Of a stretch of DNA of 64,000 bases, positions 37,083-48,042 are shown piece after piece (within the stretch, counting starts at the first letter, position 1; the number at the start of each line of letters is the position of its first letter). A program made the position numbers and the translations under genes. Below the pieces are notes generated by a model. It was not told the DNA's origin and did not search any database. It worked only from the letters and a program-made list of their open reading frames with translations. Origin of the DNA: Melanocharis versteri (taxonomy: Eukaryota > Chordata > Aves > Passeriformes > Melanocharitidae); the NCBI GenBank assembly GCA_013397845.1, contig VZTG01010066.1, positions 286,184 through 350,183 of the forward strand, given 5' to 3'.

Positions 37083-37489
37083 ATGGATGTGGAGGCATGC
37101 AGGGGGATGTGGAGGGATGCAGATGGGTGTGGAGGGATGCAGAAGGACGTGGAGGGATGCAGAAAGATGTGGAGGGATGCAGAAAGATGTGGAGGGATGC
37201 AGAAGGATGTGGAGGAATGCAGAAGGACGTGGAGGGATGCAGAAGGACATGGAGGGATGCAGAAGGACGTGGAGGGATGCAGATGGATGTGGGGGGATGC
37301 AGATGGATGTGGAGGAATGCAGAAGGACGTGGAGGGATGCAGATGGATGTGGAGGGATGCAGATGGATATGGAGAGGTGCAGAAGGACATGGAGGGATGC
37401 AGAAAGATGTGGAGGGATGCAGAAAGATGTGGAGGGATGCAGAAAGATGTGGAGGGATGCAGAAGGATGTGGAGGGACGCAGGGGGACA
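37083..37489. repeat. 20-bp minisatellite, about 20 copies
   Basis: The unit AGAAGGATGTGGAGGGATGC and close variants are in perfect 20-bp register. Because it lacks stops and 20 is not a multiple of 3, all three forward frames and the reverse frames stay open as a 20-residue repeat, which is an artefact rather than a gene. Confidence 0.97.
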
Positions 37490-38225
37490 AGGTGGTGGCT
37501 GGAGCAGGAGACCCAGCAGGGCTGGGCAGTGCACCCAGCCCCAGGAGCAGAGCTGCTGCTCACCATGCAGGAGGACCCTGCTTCTCTCCTGACATCCTGA
37601 CGGCTAATGAAAATATATTTGCTATCTGTATTAATTAAAATAAAGTGCAGCAGCTCGTCATGAGGCTCCGTGGGAGAAGCTGTACATGGGTTATCATCAT
37701 CCAGCACGGCATCGTGCAGTGATGGAATTAGTTCTGCCAGGCCATCTTTAAAACACAAATCACTGATGGCTGATATAGCTGACAATTAATTATATAAAAA
37801 CCAGTGTCACTGGGAATGAGGTGAGAGCTGAGCAGCACCAGCAGCAGCCCAGGGATGGGCCCAGGGTGGGCTGGGTGGTCTCAGGATCAGGGACACGGAG
37901 GGGGGCTAAACCTGTGCCAGCCCCAAACTGCTGCTCTGCCCGCCAGAACGACTCTGTTTCTAGTGAGGAAGATTTTTAAAAGTTAAAAATTGAATTTCAG
38001 CCGTATCTTGTCTGAAAAGGGGCTTGTTTCTGAAGGAGTGAGCCAGCGCAGGGCACATCTGAGGGCTGGACACGGGGGCGTGCTGGGGGCTGCCGTTCCC
38101 ATACGGAGCTGCTGGCAGGATGTGCCAGTGGAGCTGCTCTGCTGCCACCCCCCAAACCGGCTTGACATAAAGAGGATCCAGCAATGAAGTGCAGGTTATT
38201 GCTTTTTTCAGAAGGAAAATCCAAG
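37490..38225. other. no gene recognised; AT-rich patch at 37590-37800
   Basis: Non-coding. The AT-rich patch includes TATTAATTAAAATAAAG near 37628 and GACAATTAATTATATAA near 37780, a candidate regulatory island. Confidence 0.45.
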
Positions 38226-38368
38226 GAATGGAGGGGGTGGCCAGGCTGGACAGGGCTTGGAGCACCCTGGTCTGTGGGAGGTGTCCCTGCCCATGGCACG
38301 GGGTGGAACTGGATGGATTTAAGGTCCCTCCAACCCAGACCATTCTGGATTCCGTGGTTCTCTGATGG
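38226..38368 (+). mobile_element. CR1 LINE 3' end
   Basis: GGCCAGGCTGGACAGGGCTTG, GAGGTGTCCCTGCCCATGG, TTTAAGGTCCCTCCAACCC and ATTCTGGATTCCGTGG: sense CR1 terminus. Confidence 0.95.
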
Positions 38369-40464
38369 CATCTGGCACCACTCCAGGCTGTGGAAGAGCA
38401 TTTGGGAGCCCGGTGTGCCCCATCTCTCAGCCACGCCGGGCACTTCTGAGCTGAGCCAGGGTCCACGGGGTTGGCAGCAGGAATGGGAACGGGAACGGGG
38501 AGCGCTGGGCTGTGCCCCAGTTCCTGCCAGCCTCAGTGCACAGCCCGTGCCCGTGATCGATGGAGCCCAATAACTGTAATAACCACGGCCATCAGTAACC
38601 CTCCCTGTCCCTGCCTTCCCGATCGCCAGCAGCGGCGCCCCTCCCGAGCTGTCAGGAATCATTAGGCACCGGAGCTGCATCGTTTCAGAGCAGGCAACAG
38701 GGTCTTTTCAAGGGCACCGGGCAGCACCAGGCAGCCCTGGACCCTGCACGGTTCCTACGTGGCCTCACTGAGGGGAGAAAATGCAAAGAAAATCATTGCC
38801 TGGGAAAAAGATTCCCCCTGCAAACTGGGACGCACTGGTCCCAAAGCCTGTCCCAAGACAGGCAGAGCTGGGACCCAGCTTGGTCCCTGGGAGGGAGAAA
38901 CGGGCCCTGCACAGGGCTGGGAGGTGCAGAGGACTGAGGCACAGCTTGGGGCAGGGGGAATCCTCAGATTGTCCCCTTCCCTCATCCTGAGCAGCTCCAG
39001 CTTTGCCACCTCTGCCCGGTGCTCGGTGTGATCCCGGGGCTGCATCCTATGGTGGGAACAGCCCGGAGGAGTCCTGGGAAGAGCAGAAAACATCGTGTGT
39101 GCCCTACGCCAGACATCGCCTGTGCCACCCTCCTTGCTCTGAGGCACCTCCCCACCTTGGGAAGGCGGCCAGGACCTGATGGGCCTCAAACCCTGCTGTG
39201 AGATGCCCCAAGGCAGCTTTTGAGGCACTCAAAAACAAAAGAAAAAATCTTTTGGGGTATCCCTGGACAAACACACAGAGGAGAGCAGCCATGGGCAGCA
39301 GTGCTGTGGCCACGTCCTGCCCTGCTGCCACGGGGGTGGGGGACAAGTAACACCCCCTGAGGCGCTGCCAGTCCCTGCTCCTCTCTCGGCAGTCTGGACT
39401 GGAGCCACGCTGTGATTCCTGTTACATCCTGTGAAAGAAATATAAAGAGCTGCCAAACAGATTTAGCAGAGGCAGCTCAGCTCTCCCCCAGCTGCTGCAG
39501 GGGCTGTGCCGGGAGCTCAGGCAGGAGCCGGATCCCCTGCAGGAGCCGGGGAGAGCCGGGCTGGGCTGCTGCTCTGCTCACCTGCACCTCTAACGCCCCG
39601 TTGTCACCTCGCATTTCCAGTGCTAGAGTGGAAATCGCGTCAAACCGAGCTGCGAACGCCCTGCAGACAGGTGGAACAGCAGAGGAGGTTGGGAATAGTC
39701 ACATATTCCACGGATGTGACCTCCTGGGAGTGAGCCCATCCATCATTTATGGCCAGACACAGGAACGGTCAGCTATTGTAATCAGGCTGAACTTTGTCTC
39801 TCCAGATGTTTCAGGGCTGTGCATGCAGGAAGTGTTTCCCAGTGTCCCCAGGAGCAGGGAGTCTGGCTGAACCCACTCCTGCATCCCTGCCAGGGCTCCT
39901 GCATCCCTCCTGGGTCCCCTCCATCCCCCGAGAGGCAGGGCCAGGGCAGAGCCCCCCTGCCAAGGCCTTGGCTCGTGCAGCACTGGCACCGAGAGGCGCT
40001 GGCATGGCAGGGACCCAGGTGGGCAGAGCCAGGCAGGCAGGACCCCCAGGAGTCCCCAGCAGCCCCCAGGATCTCCCTTGGCATCGCAGCAGGAGCTGCT
40101 CTCACAGGGCTGACCTGCTCCCAAAGAGTTAATCCCAGCACTCGCTTCTCCAGATCTGCTCCGCTGCATCTTAACAGTGATGGGAGATTAATTATTTTAG
40201 CTGCAGAGAGCTGACTAGAACGGGGTTTTGTAGCTAAATATACTCTCTCTTTAGGAACCCATTTAATTTTATGCCCTGATGTAGACGGCTGGGCTGGATG
40301 ATTGGTGAAGAAAGAAGGAGCTTCTCTTCCCCCTCTTCAATTTGTAGCCTGAAAAGCTGCCAAAACACTCGATTTCCTCTTCCCAGGTGGGCCCTGAGGA
40401 GTGAACATCCCGGCTGGGGAGCCCAGGAGAGGCACAGGAGGGATCTTCCTCCACTCCTTCATCT
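38369..40464. other. no gene recognised
   Basis: Non-coding sequence. Open frames up to about 157 codons are unsupported. Confidence 0.55.
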
Positions 40465-40600
40465 CTCTGGCTGCTCCATCCCTGGAAGTGTCCACGGCCA
40501 GGCTGGACAGGGCTTGGAGTAATCTGAGATAGTGGAAGGTGTCACTGCCCATGGTGGGTGGGACTGGATGATCTTTAAAGTTCTTTCCTAATGAACTTCC
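40465..40600 (+). mobile_element. CR1 LINE 3' end
   Basis: ATCCCTGGAAGTGTCCACGG, CCAGGCTGGACAGGGCTTGG, GGAAGGTGTCACTGCCCATGG and GGATGATCTTTAAAGTTC. Sense orientation. Confidence 0.93.
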
Positions 40601-41715
40601 AAAAAAATGAATTCCCCTTTGAACCCACCCTGTTAATTCCTTTCAGCCAGCTCTGTCTGCCTGTGACAAGGCACTGATGTGCCTTTCTTACACTTGATAT
40701 CATGAAACCTGTTATAAACTCAAATTATCACCTGCATCAAAGTTCCTCTCTCTCTAATGGCTTTGCTGCCCTGCTCCCTGGTCCCTACCGGTCTGGAATA
40801 TCAGGATAATTCCTGCCCCCGTGGGCTGCGGATGCAGTGGGATCCAGCCAGGACCAGTCAGCACGGGACAGGTTGTATCACGTCCCAGCCGCAAATCTCC
40901 TGATTCCTCCATAGTTGGATGAGCCTCCTCGATTCCTCTTCCTCGTTAGCTGCTGCTGCTGCTCCTCCCACATTCCTTCGGGAAGGAGCTGGGCAATTCC
41001 CAGCGTGAGCTGGGCTCATCCTTGGGGATTTGGGCCGTGCCGGGGGTGATGCTGCAGGGAGGGGTGCCAGGGCTGGGGACGCACAGACTGTGGAGCCAGG
41101 GCACCTTGGGCAGGTGCCCCCAAAGCCACAGGTGCCCGTGCGGAGCTGGCGTGGCCAGAACAGATGCCTGGGAGTCAAAGTCTCATTGATTCCAGCTCCA
41201 TGAAGGAGCAGCGGGGAGGAAAATCCATTTTCCTGCTAGCTCGGAGAAGTGTGTAATTTCCCGGCATCTGTCAGGGCTGCGTGGATCGTTAGAGCAGTTA
41301 CAGCTCCTCCCGAGCGTCGGGAGAGGGGGGAGAGGTTTGCGAGTTTAATTCCCGTATTCCTTGTGGTGTCCTTGCTCCCGAGCAGAGCGAGCCAGGCACA
41401 GGCAGCGTGGATTCTCCAGCCAGGCACAAACAGGATTGATTTGCCACTAAATCAGGTTTCCAGGAGTGTTTCGCTGTTGGAATATTGCCCCCACCTGCAG
41501 CAGTCCACGTGTGGAACCCGAACCTCCTGCTCCCACTCGGACCGGGAATCCCTTTGCCCATGGCCAGTTTGGGGGGATTCCCCCCGTCCCAGCCCAGGGA
41601 ACAAGTGCGGGTGTGGGTGTCCCCAGGACCATGTCCCAGCCCCGTGTCCCCTGCCAGCACAGCAGGTCCCTGAGCCCCCCAGCTCAGGCAGCAGGGGCCG
41701 GTGAAACGCCTCCCT
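40601..41715. other. no gene recognised
   Basis: Non-coding sequence; nothing recognised. Confidence 0.55.
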
Positions 41716-41875
41716 CCCATCCCTGGAAGTGCCCAGGGCCAGGTTGGACGGGGCTTGGAGCGACTCGCTTTGGTGGAAGGTGTCCCTGCCCGTGGCACAG
41801 GGGGGGGATGGGGTGATGTTTAAGGTCCCTTCCAGCTCAAACCGTTCCGGGATTCGGTGATTCCGCGGTTCTCTC
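41716..41875 (+). mobile_element. CR1 LINE 3' end
   Basis: ATCCCTGGAAGTGCCCAGGG, CCAGGTTGGACGGGGCTTGG, GTTTAAGGTCCCTTCCAGC and a GATTCGGTGATTCCG tail. Sense orientation. Confidence 0.94.
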
Positions 41876-44800
41876 CTCTCTGCCCTTCCCAGCAGAGGCG
41901 GGGTTGCCGCCGGGCGCAGGAGCCGGGTGGGCAGAGGGAGCAGAGCCCGGTCCTTCCCGGCCGCGGCTCCGGGCTCCTCGGGCTGGGCACCACTGCCAGC
42001 ATCCTCACCCGGTAATGAGGGGTTTCCATGGCAACCTTATTTGAGCATCTCGAGTGACACAGATGTAAATTTTAAAATGAAATATTCAGACCACAGTCCT
42101 GTGAGCATAAATAAACCCCGGCACATGGGCAATTTAACAGCATTTTAAAGCAGATCCGAAACTCCCCAGGGCCAGCGGAGTCTCTGTGGCATTGGGAAAT
42201 TCGTGGGAATGGAAAGAAAAGCGTCCTGACCCCTTCCTGCTCCAGGAATCCCAGCACACAGCTGCATCCCAGCCTGAGTCCAGAGCAGCATCAAATCAAG
42301 AAGGTGTTGGTCACACCTGCCCTGCAGAGGATGTGGCACACGGGGACAGCCCGGGAGGGACAGCCCCGGGACTCCCTGGAATGGGAGGAAAACCGCTCCA
42401 AACTTCCCTGGCCTCTGCTGCACTGTCTTCCCGAGCAAAAGCTGGGCGTCTTTCTTCCTCTGGATTATCTCCCATTAATTTCTCTCTGGAACACTCCAGG
42501 TTTTGCTGTCGCACAGGACAGAGTGGAGTCTGGAGGCTCCCAGCATTTCCGGACTGTCACCTGCCTTGGGCAGGACCCAGGGACAGACACCTCTCCTTCA
42601 TCCTTGCGCCACAGAGGAGAGCGGCTTTCAGTTTTCTCCGGCCGAAACGGGAATGTTGGGCTGAAATCCATCCACAGCCCTCCCGTCCCCGTCTCACCTT
42701 TGCCAGGGAAGCGCCCCGAAGCTGCCGGTGCCGCGGGCAGCCCCTGCTCCGGCTGCGCTTCCCGGAGCTCCCACGGGGATGACTCACCCGGATCGGATTG
42801 CTACGGTTTCATTCGCTTAGAGGGGGAGCTGACAGGATGCTCCTGAGGAAAAACTTTTTTTCTTTCCTGTTTGAAAAAAAAAACTTAATCTGCTGAAACC
42901 GTAACCGCAGGAAAACCTGGGATTCACATCTCCTGATCGGAGGCAGGCGGCCTTCGAGGCTGCATCCGTCTGCGGGGACATTGGGAAAATGGAAGATTGT
43001 TTCAATTAAGGTTTTTCTGCTCTTCAAGATTCCAGGCCAAAAGCTTTTAAAATCTGAAACCAAACCGATCACAGCCAAATGTTTTGACGGACACAACCTG
43101 CTTTTCCTCAGACCCCCCTTCCCACTCAAACCCTCTGTTTTCCTCCCTGAGGGTGAAATATGTGTTGCACGTGCTGGAGGTCAGCATGGGAAGAGGTGGG
43201 AGAGCAGCAGATGCCCGGGGTGCCCCTTCCCATCCCCCAGCTCCCCAGTCATGCAGGATTGCACCAAGACCTGGCCTCGACATCCCTGGTTTATCCGAAA
43301 TCTGGATCAGCCCTGGATGAACTCATCCCCAGCAGGAGTGATCCCGTTCCTCCCACAGTGGCTCCTGCCAACCCTCCTGCATTGACCGTGTGGGAAAGGG
43401 GAACTCCAGGGGCTCAGCCTGCGTGCAGAGGGTGCTGGGCAGTGCAGGATCAATCCCAGCTCTCCATGAGATGCCAGCAGCAGCTCCGGGCAGGATTAGC
43501 CCAGCCCAGCACCCACAAATCCTCCTGAGCCCGACACACAGGCAGAGCTGAACACCACCATTAATAGAGCCTGGATCAGCTTTATTCATTCCTGCTGCGA
43601 TCAGATCCCAAACCCTTCTGGACAGTGATTCCTGAGCTGGAGCAATCCAGCTGCCCTCCCTGGAGCGAGTGCTCACGGCATTAGTAATGGGAACCGGGAT
43701 ACGGCTACTCCTGCTCGGGCTCTTTCAGGAGCACAGCAGCGAAACGAGGCCTTTGTGATTATTCCAGCATCCTTTTATCAGGCATTTGCAGCTCTCTAAT
43801 TCCTCTAAGCCCCTCTGGCTGAGGTATCTCGGCAATCGGGTTCTCCCGGTGCCACGGCACCTCTGGAGCAGCACACGCGTGTTGGCCACGGCTGCCCACG
43901 GGGCACGGGCCTGGCTGGGGGTCCCGGGGACCCTCTCGCGTGGGGATGAAGCTTTGGGGCTGGGGAGGATGATTTCGGTGCCTCCGTGCCGGTGCTGCTC
44001 AAGCGGGCGGGTGCTTGGTGCGCTGCAAACACCCAGCGCCGCGTCTGGGCGAGAGGAGATGCTCCGGGAGCCCCTGCCCTGCCGCCCCTCCTGTCCTGCT
44101 GCCTCTCCAGAGCCTGGTGCCACCACCCCAGCCCCGGGGACGGGGCCGTGTCCCGCTGGCAGCTCCCACACACAGCCCAGGCTCGGCACCGGCGCTTCCG
44201 CCTCGGCTAAGTATAAACCGCGGGGGCTGAGGCGGGTTGGAGACATCCTCCCCGGAGCCCGGCTGCCTGCGCGGTGTTTGCACACACCCGGTATCCAGGC
44301 ACGGCCCAGAATAGACCTGCAGACGAGCTGTCGTTCTGCGTTAAGGTCACTTTGTGCTCCAAACTGTCCTGGCCCTGCCCGGCCCACCCTGCAGGAGCAG
44401 CCGCTGTGCCCACGCTGCCGTGCAGGGCGCAGAGCCCCCGGGAGCAGCGAGGGCTGCAGGGCCACCACGGAGGTTTCCATGGGTTTGGAGAAGGCTTTCC
44501 AGTGCTGAAATGCCCGCGGAGAGCTCCTGATGGAGATACGAGATAAACCCCTTGTGCGTCTCCATAGCGTTTGTTTCCTCCAGAGCTGCTACAGCTGATT
44601 AGATCAAGGTCAAACGTGACCATTTCTCTTCCAGCAGCTCCAATTTGGTCACTCGCACAGAGCAGGATGGATTTCGGCAGCTGGAGAGGCTTCTGTGGGG
44701 CCACGATCACCCCACGGGCCTTGGAGGTGGCAGAAGAGCTGTTGGAATTCAGATCGGTGTGGAAATGATCTTATCAAAGCCCACGCTGGCCCTGCAAACA

Positions 44801-47298
44801 TGGAAAGCTGCTGCAACCCTTCCTTAAGGATAGGGATACTGGGTTCAGCTTCCCAAGACGGGCTCCCGGCAGGAATGAGTGAGCAGGGGGCCACACTGGG
44901 GCTGCGGGGGAGCACTGAGGCCCACGGGGAGGGAGCAGGGTCTGACAGCCCAGGGAGCTGCTGGAGCACAGCTCGGGCTTGGGGATCAATCAGGAGCTGA
45001 GATCAGCAATCAATTCTCTTTCTGGTGACGCGGAATAAGCCCTTATTGATGCCGGATGCCAGGGCCCTGTGCCTCCCCCTCCCCTGCTGCGTTCCGCCCT
45101 CTCCGCTTCCCTGGAATGCGCATTTGCCCTTTACAAACTGCGGCATGTTTAGTGTCTCATTAAGGAGTCGCTTTACAGAGTGTTTTATTTCATGCTTTGT
45201 TAAGGACAGAATCGAGTAAATGCATCCTGGCAAAGGATCTAATAAGGAATTCGTCAGCTTTCTGAAAGCATAAAATACGGTTTAAAGGCACAATCCATTA
45301 AGAATTAGGGTTCACATGACAAATAGCCCGGGGATCCTGGGTTGGTGTTTTCGGGAATGCTTTAAGGACTCGGGATCCTTGGCTGTCCTGCTGTGAGCCG
45401 GTGTCCCAGCATGTCCCAGCATGTCCCACTGGCCAGCGAGCCCCCTCCCCTCCCAGGGCTGTGCTTCCTCCCCTCTGTCTGAGAGCCCCATCTTCTCCTG
45501 TCATGGACAAAACCTTTTGCTGCAGAGCCCTAAAACAGTCACCTGGGCCATGGGAGAGCCACCACAGACTGCTCATCCCGGGCTTGGGATGGGAGAGGAA
45601 GAGAAGAGCCCACGAGAGCCCTGCAAAACTTCTCAGGGAAGGAGAGCTGCCACTGGCACGGCCTTGGGGACATTTCCCCCCTCAGCCCATGGCCGGGTGC
45701 CCATGGAGGGCCAGGATCAGCCCAGGGTGGGATGGAGAGGGAAGCAGAGACACCCAGAAACAAGCAGAGGGTGTGGAAGCTCCTGGTCTGCCCCCCCGGA
45801 AATGTGGGGATCCTGGGGCACCCAACCTTCCTGGGGGGGGATTATTCAGAGTGACACAAGTTGATGGTTGCAGATGATGCGTGTGAAATGTCTCCTAATG
45901 CACTCAGGGAATAGGTGATGGATTTGCTGAACCACTTGCTAATTAAGGAATTAATATTTGAACTTGTGGCAAGCAGCAGGAGAGGCCAGGAAGCCCTCGG
46001 AGGCCGGGACAGGTTTGCTGGTGGCTGCAGCGGGGTGGTGGCAGCAGGGTGCAGTGGCTTGGGGCGGGCACAGCTCTGTCCCCGGCTGTCCCAGGGGTTA
46101 AGGGCCAGCCCAGGCACCAGCAGAGTCTCCAAGGACTCTCTGGGACTGAGGAGCTGTGCAGGGACTGCCAGAGTTTTGGCAGCTCCATCCTTCAGGCTAA
46201 TTCACCAGCTTTTGCCTTTCCCTGTTGTGTTCCGTATCTTTGGTTCTTGCCAGAAACTGCTTCTATTTTCCAGAAGATGGAGCAAAGTCAGTTTCCAGCG
46301 CTGCTCAGTCCCTCAGCACAGGCTGCTTGTTCCATCCCTCGGGCCCCCTGGGCAGTGTCACCCAGCAGCGTCCCTGTGTTCCAGGATTCACATTCAAAAG
46401 CTCCTTTTATTTTTCCCCTTTTCCTTCCAATCCTACCTTAATAAGCAGAATTCGAAACAGAAAACATCAAGTTAAATGAAACCCAAGAGCTGTGCTTTAG
46501 TTTAAAGCACCTGGACTACTGACGTGAGCTGAGGTTTATCTGGAGTTTGCTCAGGAAGGAAAACCCAGACAGCTGCTCCAGCCCCATCCCATGGAGAGCT
46601 GGTGCCGTGGTGGACACACGTCCTGGCTGCCACCACAGGCGTGTCACAGCAGCTCGAGCTGCTTTAGGGACCGGTCGGTGCCTTCGTGTGCAGCCACAAA
46701 GGGGAGCAGGAGCCCGGGCAGCCCCAGGCCAGCAGTGGGGCTGGGGGCTTGCAGACCCCCCACGCCCACGCAGGGACAGGGACTCTGCATTCCGGGGGCT
46801 CCAAACCCTCCCAGGGGAGCTGAGGGGGCTGGAATTACGGTCTTTAAGTACCGTGCATTAAGCGCTTTCCCTGGCAACTGCTGTTTCCATGGAAAGCGTT
46901 GACTCTTGGGCTCTCGGAGCTCTTAGTGGAGTCTCACAGAGCTCACGGTGAATTCCAGCCCATGGATCACAGCCGGGTCACCCCACGGTGGTGGATAAAT
47001 CTGTATTTATGCAATTACCCCTGGCCAGAGTGGCATTGGGCGGCTTTGGTCGCTCGCTCTTTCCTGCCCATCCCTGTTCCCAACAAATGTTGGGTTGGGT
47101 TTGCCCAACGCGGCGGTGCCTGAGGGGGCTCTGCCGAGGCGGCTGTGTTGTGCTGTGGGGGCCGCTCGTTCCTTCTTTGGGAAGTGGTGGGTGTTCCTGC
47201 AGCCACAGCTTCCCGGGGGGCTGATTTCACACCAGCAGCACAGCTCTAATTTCGTGCCCAGCTTTGCCCAAGCCCCACTTTTCCCTGTTTTTTTGCAG
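41876..47298. other. no gene recognised; SEZ6L intron 1 (right end)
   Basis: Non-coding up to the exon 2 acceptor. GC-rich blocks (about 44030-44280) alternate with AT-rich ones (about 45000-45310, with CTCATTAAGG and TTCATGCTTTG). No further exon is recognised. Confidence 0.55.
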
Positions 47299-48042
47299 AC
47301 AGCGGATCGGGGGCAGCGCTGGTGCCGGCCAGCCCGGACCCTCTCTCTGCGGATGAGCCGGGGGAGAAGACGGGCGGTGGAGCTGCGGAGCTCGGGCACG
47401 GCACGGGTTTGAGCGGCGGAGCTGAGGATTTTGGACAAGCCGTGGGTCCAGACCCTGGAGCCGGGGAGCTCGGGCAGGGCACTGCCCTCAACCTGCTGCC
47501 GGCCCCGGAGGACGGTGCCGCGCCGGCGGAGGAGACGACACCGCTCCTGCCCACGGCCACCGCCGCCCCCAGACCTGATGCCAAACAAACCTCTTCTGTT
47601 AAGAAAAAGCCACCGACTCTAAAGCAAGTAAATACGGGAAGGAAGCACCCAAGGCTGAAGCCCACCCTGGCAGGGCCCCCCGGGACTGCCTCCCCAGCCA
47701 GCCCATGGAGCCCCAGGCTCCCCACGGCCGCCCCAGGGCTGCGGGTGCCAGCAGAGGACACGGAGCGGAGCCCCCCCGAGCTGCCCTGGGGGGAGCAGGC
47801 CACCACCAGCCGCCCCACGCTGCAGATCTCTCCTTCCACCCTGCCCCCAGCTCCGCCCCGGCTCTTCCCTGGCAGCACGGGGGATGCTGGAGAGGCTCCG
47901 ACCGCGGCTCCCGCTGGCGCTGCCGTTATCCCGACAAACAGCGCGGAGAGGGACGCGCACGGCTCTGCGTCGGAGGAGAGCCAGGAAACCACCACGTCCA
48001 CCATCATCACCACCACCGTCACAACCACGGAGCCCACCCCAG
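47299..48042 (+). CDS. SEZ6L: SEZ6L exon 2: N-terminal Ser/Thr/Pro-rich region
   Basis: Exon of 744 nt. The acceptor is a long pyrimidine tract ending in TTTTTTTGCAG at 47298, and the donor is CCAG/GTGAGC at 48043. The first two bases complete a codon begun in exon 1, so the upstream intron is phase 1; the downstream intron is also phase 1. It encodes about 247 residues of low-complexity Pro/Ala/Thr/Ser sequence with no cysteines, expected to be disordered and O-glycosylated. Conserved islands recognisable against the mammalian protein (from memory) are PTLKQVN near 47610 and the run SASEESQETTTSTIITTT near 47964-48018, just before CUB1. The first half contains an imperfect internal repeat (AELGHGTGL, then GELGQGTAL). 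Confidence 0.93.

Noticed and set aside
37051..37638. Long repeat protein (VEGCRRMWRDAE type) on + and its reverse-strand counterpart
   Set aside because: Produced by a 20-bp tandem array with no stop codons in several frames; no start context, splice sites or conservation expected.
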